Positions 1 to 5,466 of a stretch of DNA of 5,466 bases are shown piece by piece. Position 1 is the stretch's first letter. The number at the start of each line of letters is the position of its first letter. The stretch is from Chitinophagaceae bacterium (GTDB lineage: Bacteria > Bacteroidota > Bacteroidia > Chitinophagales > Chitinophagaceae): NCBI GenBank assembly GCA_023251285.1, contig JAHEZB010000203.1, positions 1-5,466 of the forward strand, given 5' to 3'. The notes below the pieces were generated by a model. That model saw only the letters and a list, made by a program, of their open reading frames with translations. It was not told the DNA's origin and did no database searches. The position numbers were made by a program, and so were the translations under genes.

Positions 1-338
1 GCTTTTTGACTTAAAGTTACATCAGCAACATAAGGCTCGCCAAGGTTTAAAGTGATGCCTTCTATTTTTGAAGGCTGATACCCAACATAATCCACGGTAA
101 GCGTAAAAGGACCTCCAATGCGCGTGTTCGGCAAAGTAAAGTTGCCGTCTTTTTTAGTTAGTGTTGCATATTTGGTACCGGAAGGCACATGAACAGCGGT
201 AACAGTAGCGCCTTCCAATGGCTCACCGTTATCCGATTTAACAAACCCGGTGATACTACTTGTTGTTACCTGTGCATTCATTGCAAAAGGGAACAAAAAA
301 GCAGCAATTAATAATGGTAGAATTCTCTTTAGATTCAT
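1..338 (-). CDS. TonB-dependent receptor, Oar-like, N-terminal part (cut by window edge)
   Basis: Only the first 112 codons are present; the frame is open to the window edge. Residues 1-22 form a signal peptide (basic MNLKR, a hydrophobic run, then the end AMNA before Q23, a typical Bacteroidota cleavage context). Residues about 29-112 form a carboxypeptidase-regulatory-like beta-sandwich: TGFVKSDNGEPLEGATVTAV, then KDGNFTLPNTRIGGPFTLTVDYVGYQ, a pattern found at the front of Oar-type and related TonB-dependent outer-membrane proteins. Such proteins are expected in the outer membrane, importing or binding large substrates with TonB energy. The plug and barrel domains lie outside the window, so the substrate cannot be told. 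The start at 338 is chosen because it directly precedes the signal peptide; no Shine-Dalgarno is seen, only A-rich DNA. A different outer-membrane protein carrying the same N-terminal domain is possible, but the TSSITGFV and RIGGPFT wording favours the Oar-like group. Confidence 0.82.
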   Translation of the reverse strand, partial: MNLKRILPLLIAAFLFPFAMNAQVTTSSITGFVKSDNGEPLEGATVTAVHVPSGTKYATLTKKDGNFTLPNTRIGGPFTLTVDYVGYQPSKIEGITLNLGEPYVADVTLSQK

Positions 339-367
339 AATTCTGGTTTTAGTGTTTTTTTGAGCCG

Positions 368-375
368 CAAAGAAA
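368..375 (-). promoter_or_regulatory. Weak candidate -7 element for the TonB receptor gene
   Basis: Read on the minus strand this is TTTCTTTG, one mismatch from the Bacteroidota -7 pattern TAnnTTTG, followed by CGGC, a context often seen next to such elements. It lies 30 bp upstream of the start at 338. No good TTTG -33 partner is visible about 19 bp further upstream (only a CTG). The assignment rests on pattern matching alone. Confidence 0.3.
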
Positions 376-637
376 GTAAAAATTACTCTATTTCAGGTTA
401 AGTTTTTATTAACAATATAAAGGCAATTTTACTCAGCGTTTCGCTGCATGCACTTATTCACAAGTTGTTAAGCACCGTTATAAGCCAGATGGAGTAAGGA
501 TTTCGACAATTTGCTGATGCAGTAAAACAACAAATATTTGAAATTTTTATTCTTTAAATATTATTACCGGCTGGCTTTTGATTCGGTTGTTATCACTTTA
601 AATTCGTTTGCGCAGCAAGTAATACTTAACAAAATTC

Positions 638-656
638 AACCCGCCACTCACGGGCT
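638..656 (-). terminator. Candidate terminator after the DUF5777 gene
   Basis: On the minus strand the transcript would fold as AGCCCG, a 7-nt loop, then CGGGUU: four G-C pairs plus a G-U and an A-U pair. It begins about 40 bp after the DUF5777 stop codon and is followed by an AT-rich stretch with a run of four U. The stem is short and the U-tract is weak, so it is a plausible but modest factor-independent terminator for the three-gene cluster. Confidence 0.42.
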
Positions 657-697
657 TTTCTGAATAAGATCTTTGTGAAATCGTTATCTCTGAATTG

Positions 698-1618
698 TCA
701 GCTATTCTTTCGCTTTCCAATCCTTTTTCTTATGTTCCCCAATTGAAAGACTCTTGAAATATTGAAGCCAAACATGATGTCGCCCTTACTCCATTGACCT
801 GGTGTTTCTGAAATAAAAGACTTTTCAGTCATGCCCAGTGAATTGGTAAAATGCAGTTGGAAAACGTGCCCACCTGTACCAAGATCAATTCCCAGTGATA
901 AAACATTGTGTGCTCCCGGCGCCTGGTCTTCCGGCAGTTGATAATAATATTCGACATTTACATTCATTCGTTTTGAAACTTTCTGAGTACCTGCAATACC
1001 AATAGCAACAATGTTTTGCTTAATATGGTTAAAAGAAATTCTATCTGCATGAATAAATGTCGGCATGAGCTGCAATGAAAAAGTCTCTGAAAATTTTCTT
1101 GCAATCAGCAATTGAAATACTGATGAAACACGATCTTGAAAACTGGTTTTTACAGAATCAAATTGCCTTAACGTATTGACTGCGATCGTCGGAACAAACG
1201 ATAAAGTGATTGGCATGTTTACCGCTCCCGTTGATTGTCTCAATATGCGCCACTTGAAAAATCCATCGTAAGTTTTTTGATACACACTATGGCCAACACC
1301 AATCATAAAATTATTGCTGATACCATAATCAAAGCCAAGCCTCATCACCGCTACATCCAATCCGAAGAAGTTGTAGATGCCGCTGTTTATTGGATCAAAG
1401 CGGTGTGAAATTCTTACGTCCAACACTTGCTTGTGCAAATTTTCAACCGAATGTCCATCTACGACACGTGTATATTTGAAGGTATTTTCAGCATAATGAA
1501 TTTTATCTTTTTCGCTCTGATTGATCAACTGATTCATCATGTCAGTTGAATCCTGGCAACAAGCTTGTTCAGAAAAAGCAAAAAATAAAATGGGCAGCAA
1601 TAAAAATTTAATGGACAT
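698..1618 (-). CDS. DUF5777-family outer-membrane beta-barrel protein
   Basis: This 306-residue protein matches the DUF5777 beta-barrel family of Bacteroidota, for which I know no established function. Residues 1-19 or 1-22 are a signal peptide (hydrophobic KFLLLPILFFAFS, then EQACCQD). Residues about 45-75 hold the family's recognisable start, TFKYTRVVDGHSVENLHKQ followed by LDVRISHRF. The rest is alternating hydrophobic and polar beta-strand sequence rich in aromatic residues, ending in strands such as GDIMFGFNISRVFQLG, as expected for an outer-membrane barrel. It is the last gene of a tight minus-strand cluster, starting 19 bp after the YceI-family stop. No Shine-Dalgarno is seen and the leader is AT-rich. 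A short basic tail (RKRIGKRKNS) follows the last predicted strand, which is slightly unusual for a barrel, whose last residue is often aromatic. Barrel identity is fairly sure; role and substrate are unknown. Confidence 0.75.
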   Translation of the reverse strand: MSIKFLLLPILFFAFSEQACCQDSTDMMNQLINQSEKDKIHYAENTFKYTRVVDGHSVENLHKQVLDVRISHRFDPINSGIYNFFGLDVAVMRLGFDYGISNNFMIGVGHSVYQKTYDGFFKWRILRQSTGAVNMPITLSFVPTIAVNTLRQFDSVKTSFQDRVSSVFQLLIARKFSETFSLQLMPTFIHADRISFNHIKQNIVAIGIAGTQKVSKRMNVNVEYYYQLPEDQAPGAHNVLSLGIDLGTGGHVFQLHFTNSLGMTEKSFISETPGQWSKGDIMFGFNISRVFQLGNIRKRIGKRKNS

Positions 1619-1637
1619 AAAAAGAGAATTAGATGAT

Positions 1638-2189
1638 TTATTTTTTTTGATAGTCGCAGGCTACTTTAACTTCAATACTTTCACCTATTTTATTTGAAAC
1701 AATTGAGGGAATCTTTATTTTATAGTCACTTACCAATACTTTGAAAGAAGAAGTGGCAGACACATTTCCGTCTTTTATAACTATTGTTCCCGGAGCGGAA
1801 ATATTTTTTGTGACACCATGAACCGTCAGATCACCATTTACCTTCACCGGGTAACTTCCATCTTTATTGAAATTCACATCGCTTAGATTAGTAATGGTTC
1901 CCTTAAAACTTGACCTGGGATATTTATCGCTTTCCATATAATCTTCATTAAAATCCGATTCCATCTTTGCTTTTGGAAAATGAAAAGCATTATTCAAAAG
2001 GCTGAATTGCAGTGCACCGGTTTCAGTATTTAAAACACTGATCACCTGGTTATTTTCTGCATCAATATTTTCGAGAACTGTTTTCGAAAAAAAAGAAACG
2101 TTTCCATTTTTGGTATAATAAACCTGCCCATCTGCATTTATATTTTGAAACGCAAGCAGCATTAACAAAAGAATCATTTTGTGCATCAT
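1638..2189 (-). CDS. YceI-family periplasmic lipid/isoprenoid-binding protein
   Basis: This 183-residue protein has a signal peptide at about 1-19 or 1-22 (MMHKMILLLMLLAFQNINADGQ), followed by a YceI lipocalin-like domain over nearly all the rest. The family signatures are clear: VSFFSKTVLENIDAEN at 31-46, EDYMESDKYP at 82-91 followed by SSFKGTI, GDLTVHGVTK at 119-128, and a last strand ending in IEVKV at 172-176. Known members bind long polyisoprenoid or other amphipathic ligands in a beta-barrel pocket and are usually periplasmic. The ligand here is not known. The length is usual for the family. The gene starts 12 bp after the OB-fold gene stop and ends 19 bp before the DUF5777 start, so the three are very likely co-transcribed. 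Codons 1, 2 and 5 are all ATG; the first is used, but any would keep a working signal peptide. No Shine-Dalgarno is seen. Confidence 0.88.
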   Translation of the reverse strand: MMHKMILLLMLLAFQNINADGQVYYTKNGNVSFFSKTVLENIDAENNQVISVLNTETGALQFSLLNNAFHFPKAKMESDFNEDYMESDKYPRSSFKGTITNLSDVNFNKDGSYPVKVNGDLTVHGVTKNISAPGTIVIKDGNVSATSSFKVLVSDYKIKIPSIVSNKIGESIEVKVACDYQKK

Positions 2190-2201
2190 CGAAATATATT
2201 T

Positions 2202-2642
2202 TTAAGTTGAAGGGTAACATCTGATTAAAAAAACATCGCCCGGCAAATCAATATCAGGATCGCCGCCGATATAGCCGCTACAAAGTCCTTTGATTGAAAT
2301 CGTATCGCCTGGTTTTACATTACTTATTTTTTCTTCCATCGTGCAATTGACAGAGCCGCCGGAAGTATTTGTTTTTAAAAGAATGATCTGATCGCCTTTT
2401 TGATTTTTTAAAACACTTTTTACTTCACCTGAAACTTCGACAACCTGGTTAACAAGCTTTGATTTCATGCGCGCGCTGTCCTTCGTGAGATTGTTATAAA
2501 GCAGTATTGCAGTTGTTTTCACTGCAGTCGCATTTTTAATGTCCCGATGCGGCTCATTCCACATCATAAAGCCAATGACTGCGGCTATTACAATCATTGC
2601 AATAAAACCTGATAAAATATATCTTTTAGTCTTCCTTTTCAT
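2202..2642 (-). CDS. Membrane-anchored OB-fold (tRNA_anti-like) protein
   Basis: This small 146-residue protein has a basic N-terminus (MKRKTKR), one hydrophobic segment at about 8-28, and a C-terminal domain at about 40-146 that looks like the OB-fold 'tRNA_anti-like' family common in Bacteroidota. Visible strands and turns include NQVVEVSGEVKSVLKN (65-80), GDQIILLKT (83-91), SVNCTMEE (97-104), VKPGDTISIKGLCSGY (109-124) and GDVFLIRC (135-142). The domain probably faces the periplasm, because there is no other membrane segment and the N-terminus is positive. Despite the family name, no nucleic-acid role is implied; periplasmic OB-folds are often binding or assembly modules. Three cysteines (100, 121, 142) lie in the conserved strands. 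It is the first gene of the cluster with the YceI and DUF5777 genes. The N-terminus could be an uncleaved anchor or a signal peptide; no clear cleavage site follows it. The exact function is unknown. Confidence 0.72.
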   Translation of the reverse strand: MKRKTKRYILSGFIAMIVIAAVIGFMMWNEPHRDIKNATAVKTTAILLYNNLTKDSARMKSKLVNQVVEVSGEVKSVLKNQKGDQIILLKTNTSGGSVNCTMEEKISNVKPGDTISIKGLCSGYIGGDPDIDLPGDVFLIRCYPST

Positions 2643-2738
2643 TATCCATAAATCGGATTAATGATTGGAAAGGTTGCCGGTTGTTGAAATTGAAGAGTGG
2701 AGAAACTATGAAGACAAAAAAATAGAAAGGCTCGTTAT

Positions 2739-2763
2739 TTATTTGGTTAGTGAATACAAATAA
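2739..2763. repeat. Inverted repeat upstream of the OB-fold gene
   Basis: TTATTTG (2739-2745) and CAAATAA (2757-2763) are perfect 7-bp inverted arms around an 11-bp spacer, about 97 bp upstream of the OB-fold start. It could be an operator for the cluster, but in such AT-rich DNA it could also be chance. Confidence 0.3.
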
Positions 2764-2793
2764 TTGAAAATAAGAATTGAAGCTATTTCTTGT

Positions 2794-2809
2794 TTGCTTG
2801 TGAAAGCAA
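2794..2809. repeat. Short perfect hairpin TTGCTT / AAGCAA
   Basis: TTGCTT (2794-2799) and AAGCAA (2804-2809) are perfect 6-bp arms around a 4-bp loop. The stem would form in RNA from either strand. No U-run follows it on the minus strand, which is the direction of the flanking genes, so it is not a standard intrinsic terminator; it may be a 3'-end stabilising or leader hairpin. Confidence 0.35.
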
Positions 2810-2879
2810 GGGAATTGCAGCGTTATTTTTAAATTTGAATATAGTACTTATCTATTCGTTTGTGCAAGCATTTCAATTA

Positions 2880-2900
2880 AGCTCAACTAGTGTTTGAGTT
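2880..2900. terminator. Candidate hairpin 3' of glpD
   Basis: CTCAA (2882-2886) and TTGAG (2894-2898) pair around a 7-nt loop, about 50 bp after the glpD stop. Read on the minus strand, which is the glpD direction, it is followed only by mixed AT sequence. The T-rich run (TTTATTTTTT) lies on the other side and would serve plus-strand transcripts. It may terminate glpD weakly; the stem is short. Confidence 0.25.
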
Positions 2901-2949
2901 CACTTTATTTTTTCTGCAAAAACTTATATTCCTGGTTTTGAACTATTGT

Positions 2950-4512
2950 TTAAAGAATATATCCTTTCGCCAATTCGGTAAATGCAGCGATCTGATCCTG
3001 TTTCCATATCTCATCCATTCCTAATTCTTTCATCATGATTTCGGCAACTTTCGGTGCCAGCTTTATCGCAAGCCTTGCATCTGTAAATAGTACCCTGGTT
3101 CTACGGGCAAGAAAATCTTCGACAGTTCTTGCCATTTCATTTCTCACTGCCCAAACAACTTGTGCAGAAATAATATCAGTTTCATCTGATAAGGTAGCGG
3201 CAAACGTTGGGTCAAGAGCGATCAGTTCATTGATTTTGGCTGCGTCCGTACCATAAAAAGCGAGTGTGCCATTTGAATTTTGCACCGAATAGCCATGTAT
3301 CTTTAAATCGCTCGTAATACTCTTTTTGTTGGGAAGCATATTTCTTCTGATCATTTTAGACAACGTATCTTCCGCCATTTTACGATACGTTGTCCATTTT
3401 CCACCAATCACCGATACAAGGCCGCTGTCTGAAATAATTACTTTATGGCTTCTGGAAATTTCTTTTGTTTTGTCATTACCATCGTCTGTTGCAGCCAGCG
3501 GACGCAAACCTGCGAATACACTTAAAACATCCTCTTTCAGTGGTTTTTTATATAAATATTTTCCGGCAGTTTTTAGTACAAAATCAATTTCACTTTCCAG
3601 CGCCCTGGGTTCCAGGGAATGACTATTTAATGGAGTATCAGTGGTGCCAACAAGCACTTTATCGTACCAGGGAATGGCAAAAAGCACGCGTCCGTCATCT
3701 GTATGTGGAATCATAATGGCATCTTTACTTTTTAGAAAGGAACTATCTAAAACGAGATGGATTCCCTGGCTTGGCCTGATCAATGATTTTGAACCGGCAT
3801 CGTCCATTCGGATCACATCATCCACGAAAACACCCGTTGCGTTTACCACGGCTTTTGCTTTTATTTCATAAGTATTTCCGGTTTCTCTATCCAACACAGT
3901 GGCCCCTGAAATCTTATTGCCCGACTTAATCAGTGAAACCACTTTGCAATAATTCAAAACCACTCCCCCATGTTCCACGCACGTTTGTGCCAGGTTTATG
4001 GCGAGTCGCGAATCATCAAACGTTCCATCATGGTACAAAACGCCCGACTTCAAAGACTGCCTTTTTATGGTAGGCAACCTCTTGATTAATTGTTTCTTAG
4101 AAATGATTTTCGATTTACCCAAACCCAAACTACCTGAAAGCCAATCGTAAAATGTAAGGCCGGTTGCATAAAAAATAGTTTTCATCCATGAATAACAAGG
4201 AATGATGATGGATTCGTTTTTGGTAAGATGAGGCGCATTCTGCAGCAACAATCCTCTTTCTTTTAAAGCTTCTTTCACGAGGCTTATGTTTCCCTGGGCG
4301 AGATAACGAACTCCACCATGAACCAACTTGGTGCTTCTGCTGGAAGTGCCTTTTGCAAAATCGTCCTGTTCTATTAAAAGCGTTTTAAATCCTCTTGAAG
4401 AAGCATCTACGGCAATGCCCAAACCAGTCGCGCCGCCACCGATGACAATCACATCCCAATTAATTTCTTCTTTTAATTCTTTTAATAATATTTTACGGTC
4501 GAATACTTTCAT
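2950..4512 (-). CDS. glpD: Aerobic-type FAD-dependent glycerol-3-phosphate dehydrogenase
   Basis: GlpD oxidises sn-glycerol-3-phosphate to dihydroxyacetone phosphate at the inner face of the cytoplasmic membrane and hands electrons to quinone. The 520 residues fit the family (about 500-560). An FAD-binding Rossmann motif DVIVIGGGATGLG lies at 20-32, with the ribose-binding acidic residue E48 at the end of beta-2. The GlpD signature GTSSRSTKLVHGGVRYL is at 55-71, followed by YHDGTFDDSRL (160-170), NATGVFVD (224-231), RPSQGIHLV (246-254), VGTTDT (288-293), FAGLRPL (333-339) and GGKWTTYRKMAED (370-382). R337, R354 and K372 appear to match substrate-site residues R317, R332 and K354 of the E. coli enzyme by motif alignment. 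The C-terminal helical cap domain covers about 400-515. The ATG at 4512 is preceded by a purine-rich tract (GGGAAAGGAAAGAG) some 20 bp upstream, not a spaced Shine-Dalgarno. The gene is divergent from glpK, which makes its substrate. No defects are seen. Confidence 0.96.
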   Translation of the reverse strand: MKVFDRKILLKELKEEINWDVIVIGGGATGLGIAVDASSRGFKTLLIEQDDFAKGTSSRSTKLVHGGVRYLAQGNISLVKEALKERGLLLQNAPHLTKNESIIIPCYSWMKTIFYATGLTFYDWLSGSLGLGKSKIISKKQLIKRLPTIKRQSLKSGVLYHDGTFDDSRLAINLAQTCVEHGGVVLNYCKVVSLIKSGNKISGATVLDRETGNTYEIKAKAVVNATGVFVDDVIRMDDAGSKSLIRPSQGIHLVLDSSFLKSKDAIMIPHTDDGRVLFAIPWYDKVLVGTTDTPLNSHSLEPRALESEIDFVLKTAGKYLYKKPLKEDVLSVFAGLRPLAATDDGNDKTKEISRSHKVIISDSGLVSVIGGKWTTYRKMAEDTLSKMIRRNMLPNKKSITSDLKIHGYSVQNSNGTLAFYGTDAAKINELIALDPTFAATLSDETDIISAQVVWAVRNEMARTVEDFLARRTRVLFTDARLAIKLAPKVAEIMMKELGMDEIWKQDQIAAFTELAKGYIL

Positions 4513-4550
4513 GATTTTGTTGTTTCTTTTCTCTTTCCTTTCCCATTCAT
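4509..4550 (-). other. Possible 13-codon leader frame overlapping the glpD start
   Basis: On the minus strand an ATG at 4550 opens a frame of 13 codons (MNGKGKRKETTKS) whose TGA overlaps the glpD start codon as ATGA. The arrangement permits translational coupling, and the purine-rich content coincides with the glpD leader. It may equally be chance, as no ribosome-binding signal precedes it. Confidence 0.15.
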
Positions 4551-4630
4551 AAAAACGAAATTAAAAACAATACAACTTCTTTGAACAAGTTATATGATAG
4601 TGCTAAAGGTGAAGGTACCATAAGGGTCAG

Positions 4631-4656
4631 ATTGCCGTCAAGTAAACACGGTCAAT
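4631..4656. promoter_or_regulatory. Imperfect inverted repeat in the glpD-glpK control region
   Basis: ATTGCCGT (4631-4638) faces ACGG-T-CAAT (4648-4656), an 8-bp inverted match interrupted by one extra T, around a 9-bp spacer. Within it GTCAA occurs at 4637-4641 and again at 4651-4655, both followed closely by TAAA. The stretch is clearly richer in G and C than its AT-rich surroundings. It is a candidate regulator-binding site for the divergent glp genes; the regulator is unknown. Confidence 0.35.
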
Positions 4657-4723
4657 AAAGCAACTTTTAATTGATTTTCATTTTCTTTTTTTTATAATTT
4701 TTTTTATGCTAATTTTCTTCTCA

Positions 4724-4743
4724 TTTGTATTTGATTATACAAA
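4724..4743. promoter_or_regulatory. Palindromic candidate operator upstream of glpK
   Basis: TTTGTAT (4724-4730) and ATACAAA (4737-4743) are perfect 7-bp inverted arms separated by TTGATT, 20 bp in all. The right side of the left arm overlaps the proposed -33 element of glpK, the position expected for a repressor or a class-II-like activator. No regulator gene is present in the window. Confidence 0.42.
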
Positions 4744-4760
4744 ATAATTTTATTCATTTG
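4730..4760 (+). promoter_or_regulatory. Candidate Bacteroidota-type promoter of glpK
   Basis: TTTG at 4730-4733 and TTCATTTG at 4753-4760 are separated by 19 bp, fitting the Bacteroidota -33 TTTG / -7 TAnnTTTG layout with one mismatch in the -7 element. Transcription would begin near 4766-4768, giving a leader of about 32 nt before the glpK ATG at 4799. An overlapping second TTTG at 4761-4764 makes the exact -7 uncertain. Confidence 0.45.
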
Positions 4761-4798
4761 TTTGAGAACTGCATTTATAAAATCCAAATTAAAATTGA

Positions 4799-5466
4799 AT
4801 GGAACAATTGATCTTAACGCTTGACCAGGGAACTACCAGCTCGAGGGCGATCTTGTTTGACAAGAACGGAAAAATCATTTCCCTTGCACAAAAAGAATTT
4901 ACCCAGATCTATCCAAAACCCGGTTGGGTAGAACATGATCCGATGGAAATATGGTCTACCCAGGCGTCAGTGATCACAGAAGCCATTCTGAAAGAAAATT
5001 TGAAACCAGAAAATATTTCAGCGATAGGAATCACCAATCAAAGAGAAACAACCGTTATCTGGGATAAAGAAACCGGCGTTCCGGTTTATAATGCGATCGT
5101 ATGGCAGGACAGGCGCACTGCAGAACAATGTGATGCGCTAAAAGAAAAAAAGCTGGATTCAATGATCCGTGAAAAAACCGGGTTGGTTCTGGATGCCTAT
5201 TTTTCGGCTACAAAAATTCAATGGATATTGAAGAACGTTGCCGGCGCAAAGGAAAAAGCCCTACAGGGAAAATTAGCTTTTGGAACAATTGATTCATGGC
5301 TGATCTGGAATTTAACGGAAGGCAGGTTGCACATCACTGATATTACCAATGCTTCACGAACGATGCTTTTTAATATCAATACGCTTTCGTGGGATAAGGA
5401 ATTATTGGAATTGTTCGAAGTCCCCGAATCAATGCTTCCACAAGTAAGATCTTCCAGCGAAAAGTA
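4799..5466 (+). CDS. glpK: Glycerol kinase, N-terminal part (cut by window edge)
   Basis: GlpK phosphorylates glycerol with ATP to sn-glycerol-3-phosphate in the cytosol, trapping it for GlpD. The first 222 codons are present and the frame is open to the window end, about 45 percent of the usual 500 residues. Seen are the FGGY-kinase phosphate loop DQGTTSSR (9-16), [16 protein letters not shown] (37-52), ITNQRETT (78-85), [12 protein letters not shown] (98-109), LDAYFSATK (131-139), [10 protein letters not shown] (161-170) and [14 protein letters not shown] (180-193). Glycerol-contact residues R82, E83, W102 and Y134 correspond to R83, E84, W103 and Y135 of the E. coli enzyme. The catalytic aspartate (GDQQ motif) lies beyond the window and cannot be checked. 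The ATG at 4799 puts the first beta-strand three residues in, normal for the family. No Shine-Dalgarno is visible. A glycerol facilitator gene may follow downstream, but that is not seen here. Confidence 0.96.
   Translation, partial: MEQLILTLDQGTTSSRAILFDKNGKIISLAQKEFTQIYPKPGWVEHDPMEIWSTQASVITEAILKENLKPENISAIGITNQRETTVIWDKETGVPVYNAIVWQDRRTAEQCDALKEKKLDSMIREKTGLVLDAYFSATKIQWILKNVAGAKEKALQGKLAFGTIDSWLIWNLTEGRLHITDITNASRTMLFNINTLSWDKELLELFEVPESMLPQVRSSSEK

Larger units (their letters stand above)
339..697. other. Non-coding gap between receptor gene and DUF5777 gene
   Basis: This stretch has no convincing reading frame on either strand. It should contain the end of the DUF5777 transcript (hairpin at 638-656) and the promoter and leader of the receptor gene (candidate at 368-375). 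The middle part, about 400-600, is AT-rich and contains only a loose AT inverted repeat. No RNA gene or mobile-element remnant was recognised. Confidence 0.7.
2643..2949. other. Non-coding gap between glpD and the OB-fold gene cluster
   Basis: No credible gene lies here. Both flanking genes run on the minus strand, so the gap should hold the end of the glpD transcript and the promoter of the OB-fold/YceI/DUF5777 cluster. Three small inverted repeats are visible: 2739-2763, 2794-2809 and 2882-2898. I searched for a minus-strand TAnnTTTG element with a TTTG partner and found none that fits well, so the cluster promoter is not located, and read-through from glpD cannot be ruled out. Confidence 0.65.

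Noticed and set aside
533..562. AATATTT / AAATATT inverted repeat with a 16-bp spacer
   Set aside because: The arms contain only A and T, lie in AT-rich DNA with a long spacer, and are not near a start codon, so chance is the simplest explanation.
1553..1618. Lipoprotein signal for the DUF5777 protein
   Set aside because: The residues before the cysteine are S-E-Q-A, not the L-(A/S/T)-(G/A) pattern of a lipobox, and the rest of the protein is barrel-like.
2640..2649. An upstream ATG at 2649 as the start of the OB-fold gene
   Set aside because: It is out of frame with the protein (offset of 7 bases), so it cannot extend it.
3035..4552. Several open plus-strand frames of 70-100 codons opposite glpD (for example 3035-3256, 3326-3622, 4328-4552)
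   Set aside because: They lie antisense to a strongly supported glpD, overlap one another in different frames and show no recognisable family, so they are shadows of the real gene.
1..5466. CRISPR array, tRNA or rRNA gene, insertion sequence
   Set aside because: No regularly spaced repeats, no cloverleaf-like or rRNA-like sequence and no transposase-like frame were seen on reading both strands.

Overview
The window looks like chromosomal DNA from a member of the Bacteroidota, probably a free-living relative of the Chitinophagales or Sphingobacteriales (the order is a guess). Supporting signs are an Oar-like TonB-dependent receptor start with an 'NAQ' signal-peptide end, a DUF5777 beta-barrel protein (a Bacteroidota family), AT-rich intergenic DNA, start codons without clear Shine-Dalgarno sequences, and promoter candidates that resemble the Bacteroidota TTTG / TAnnTTTG pattern better than the sigma70 one. 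No mobile element, RNA gene or CRISPR array was seen.

Layout: (1) 1-338, minus strand, is the N-terminus of an outer-membrane TonB-dependent receptor; its body lies outside the window. (2) 339-697 is non-coding and holds a weak promoter for that receptor and a candidate terminator for the next cluster. (3) 698-2642, minus strand, is a compact three-gene cluster with gaps of 12 and 19 bp. In transcription order it encodes a membrane-anchored OB-fold protein, a secreted YceI-family lipid-binding protein and a DUF5777 outer-membrane beta-barrel. (4) 2643-2949 is non-coding, with small inverted repeats. (5) 2950-4512, minus strand, is a complete FAD-dependent glycerol-3-phosphate dehydrogenase (glpD). 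(6) 4513-4798 is a divergent control region with palindromic sites. (7) 4799 to the end, plus strand, is the first 222 codons of glycerol kinase (glpK).

The glp pair forms a complete route: GlpK phosphorylates glycerol to sn-glycerol-3-phosphate, and GlpD oxidises that to dihydroxyacetone phosphate, passing electrons to the quinone pool. The shared divergent promoter region suggests joint control. The OB-fold/YceI/DUF5777 cluster is the least understood part. Its products are predicted to sit in the inner membrane, periplasm and outer membrane, so they could act together across the envelope, perhaps on an isoprenoid or lipid ligand; that is inference. Most of the window is otherwise ordinary, and no clearly new system can be demonstrated from sequence alone.
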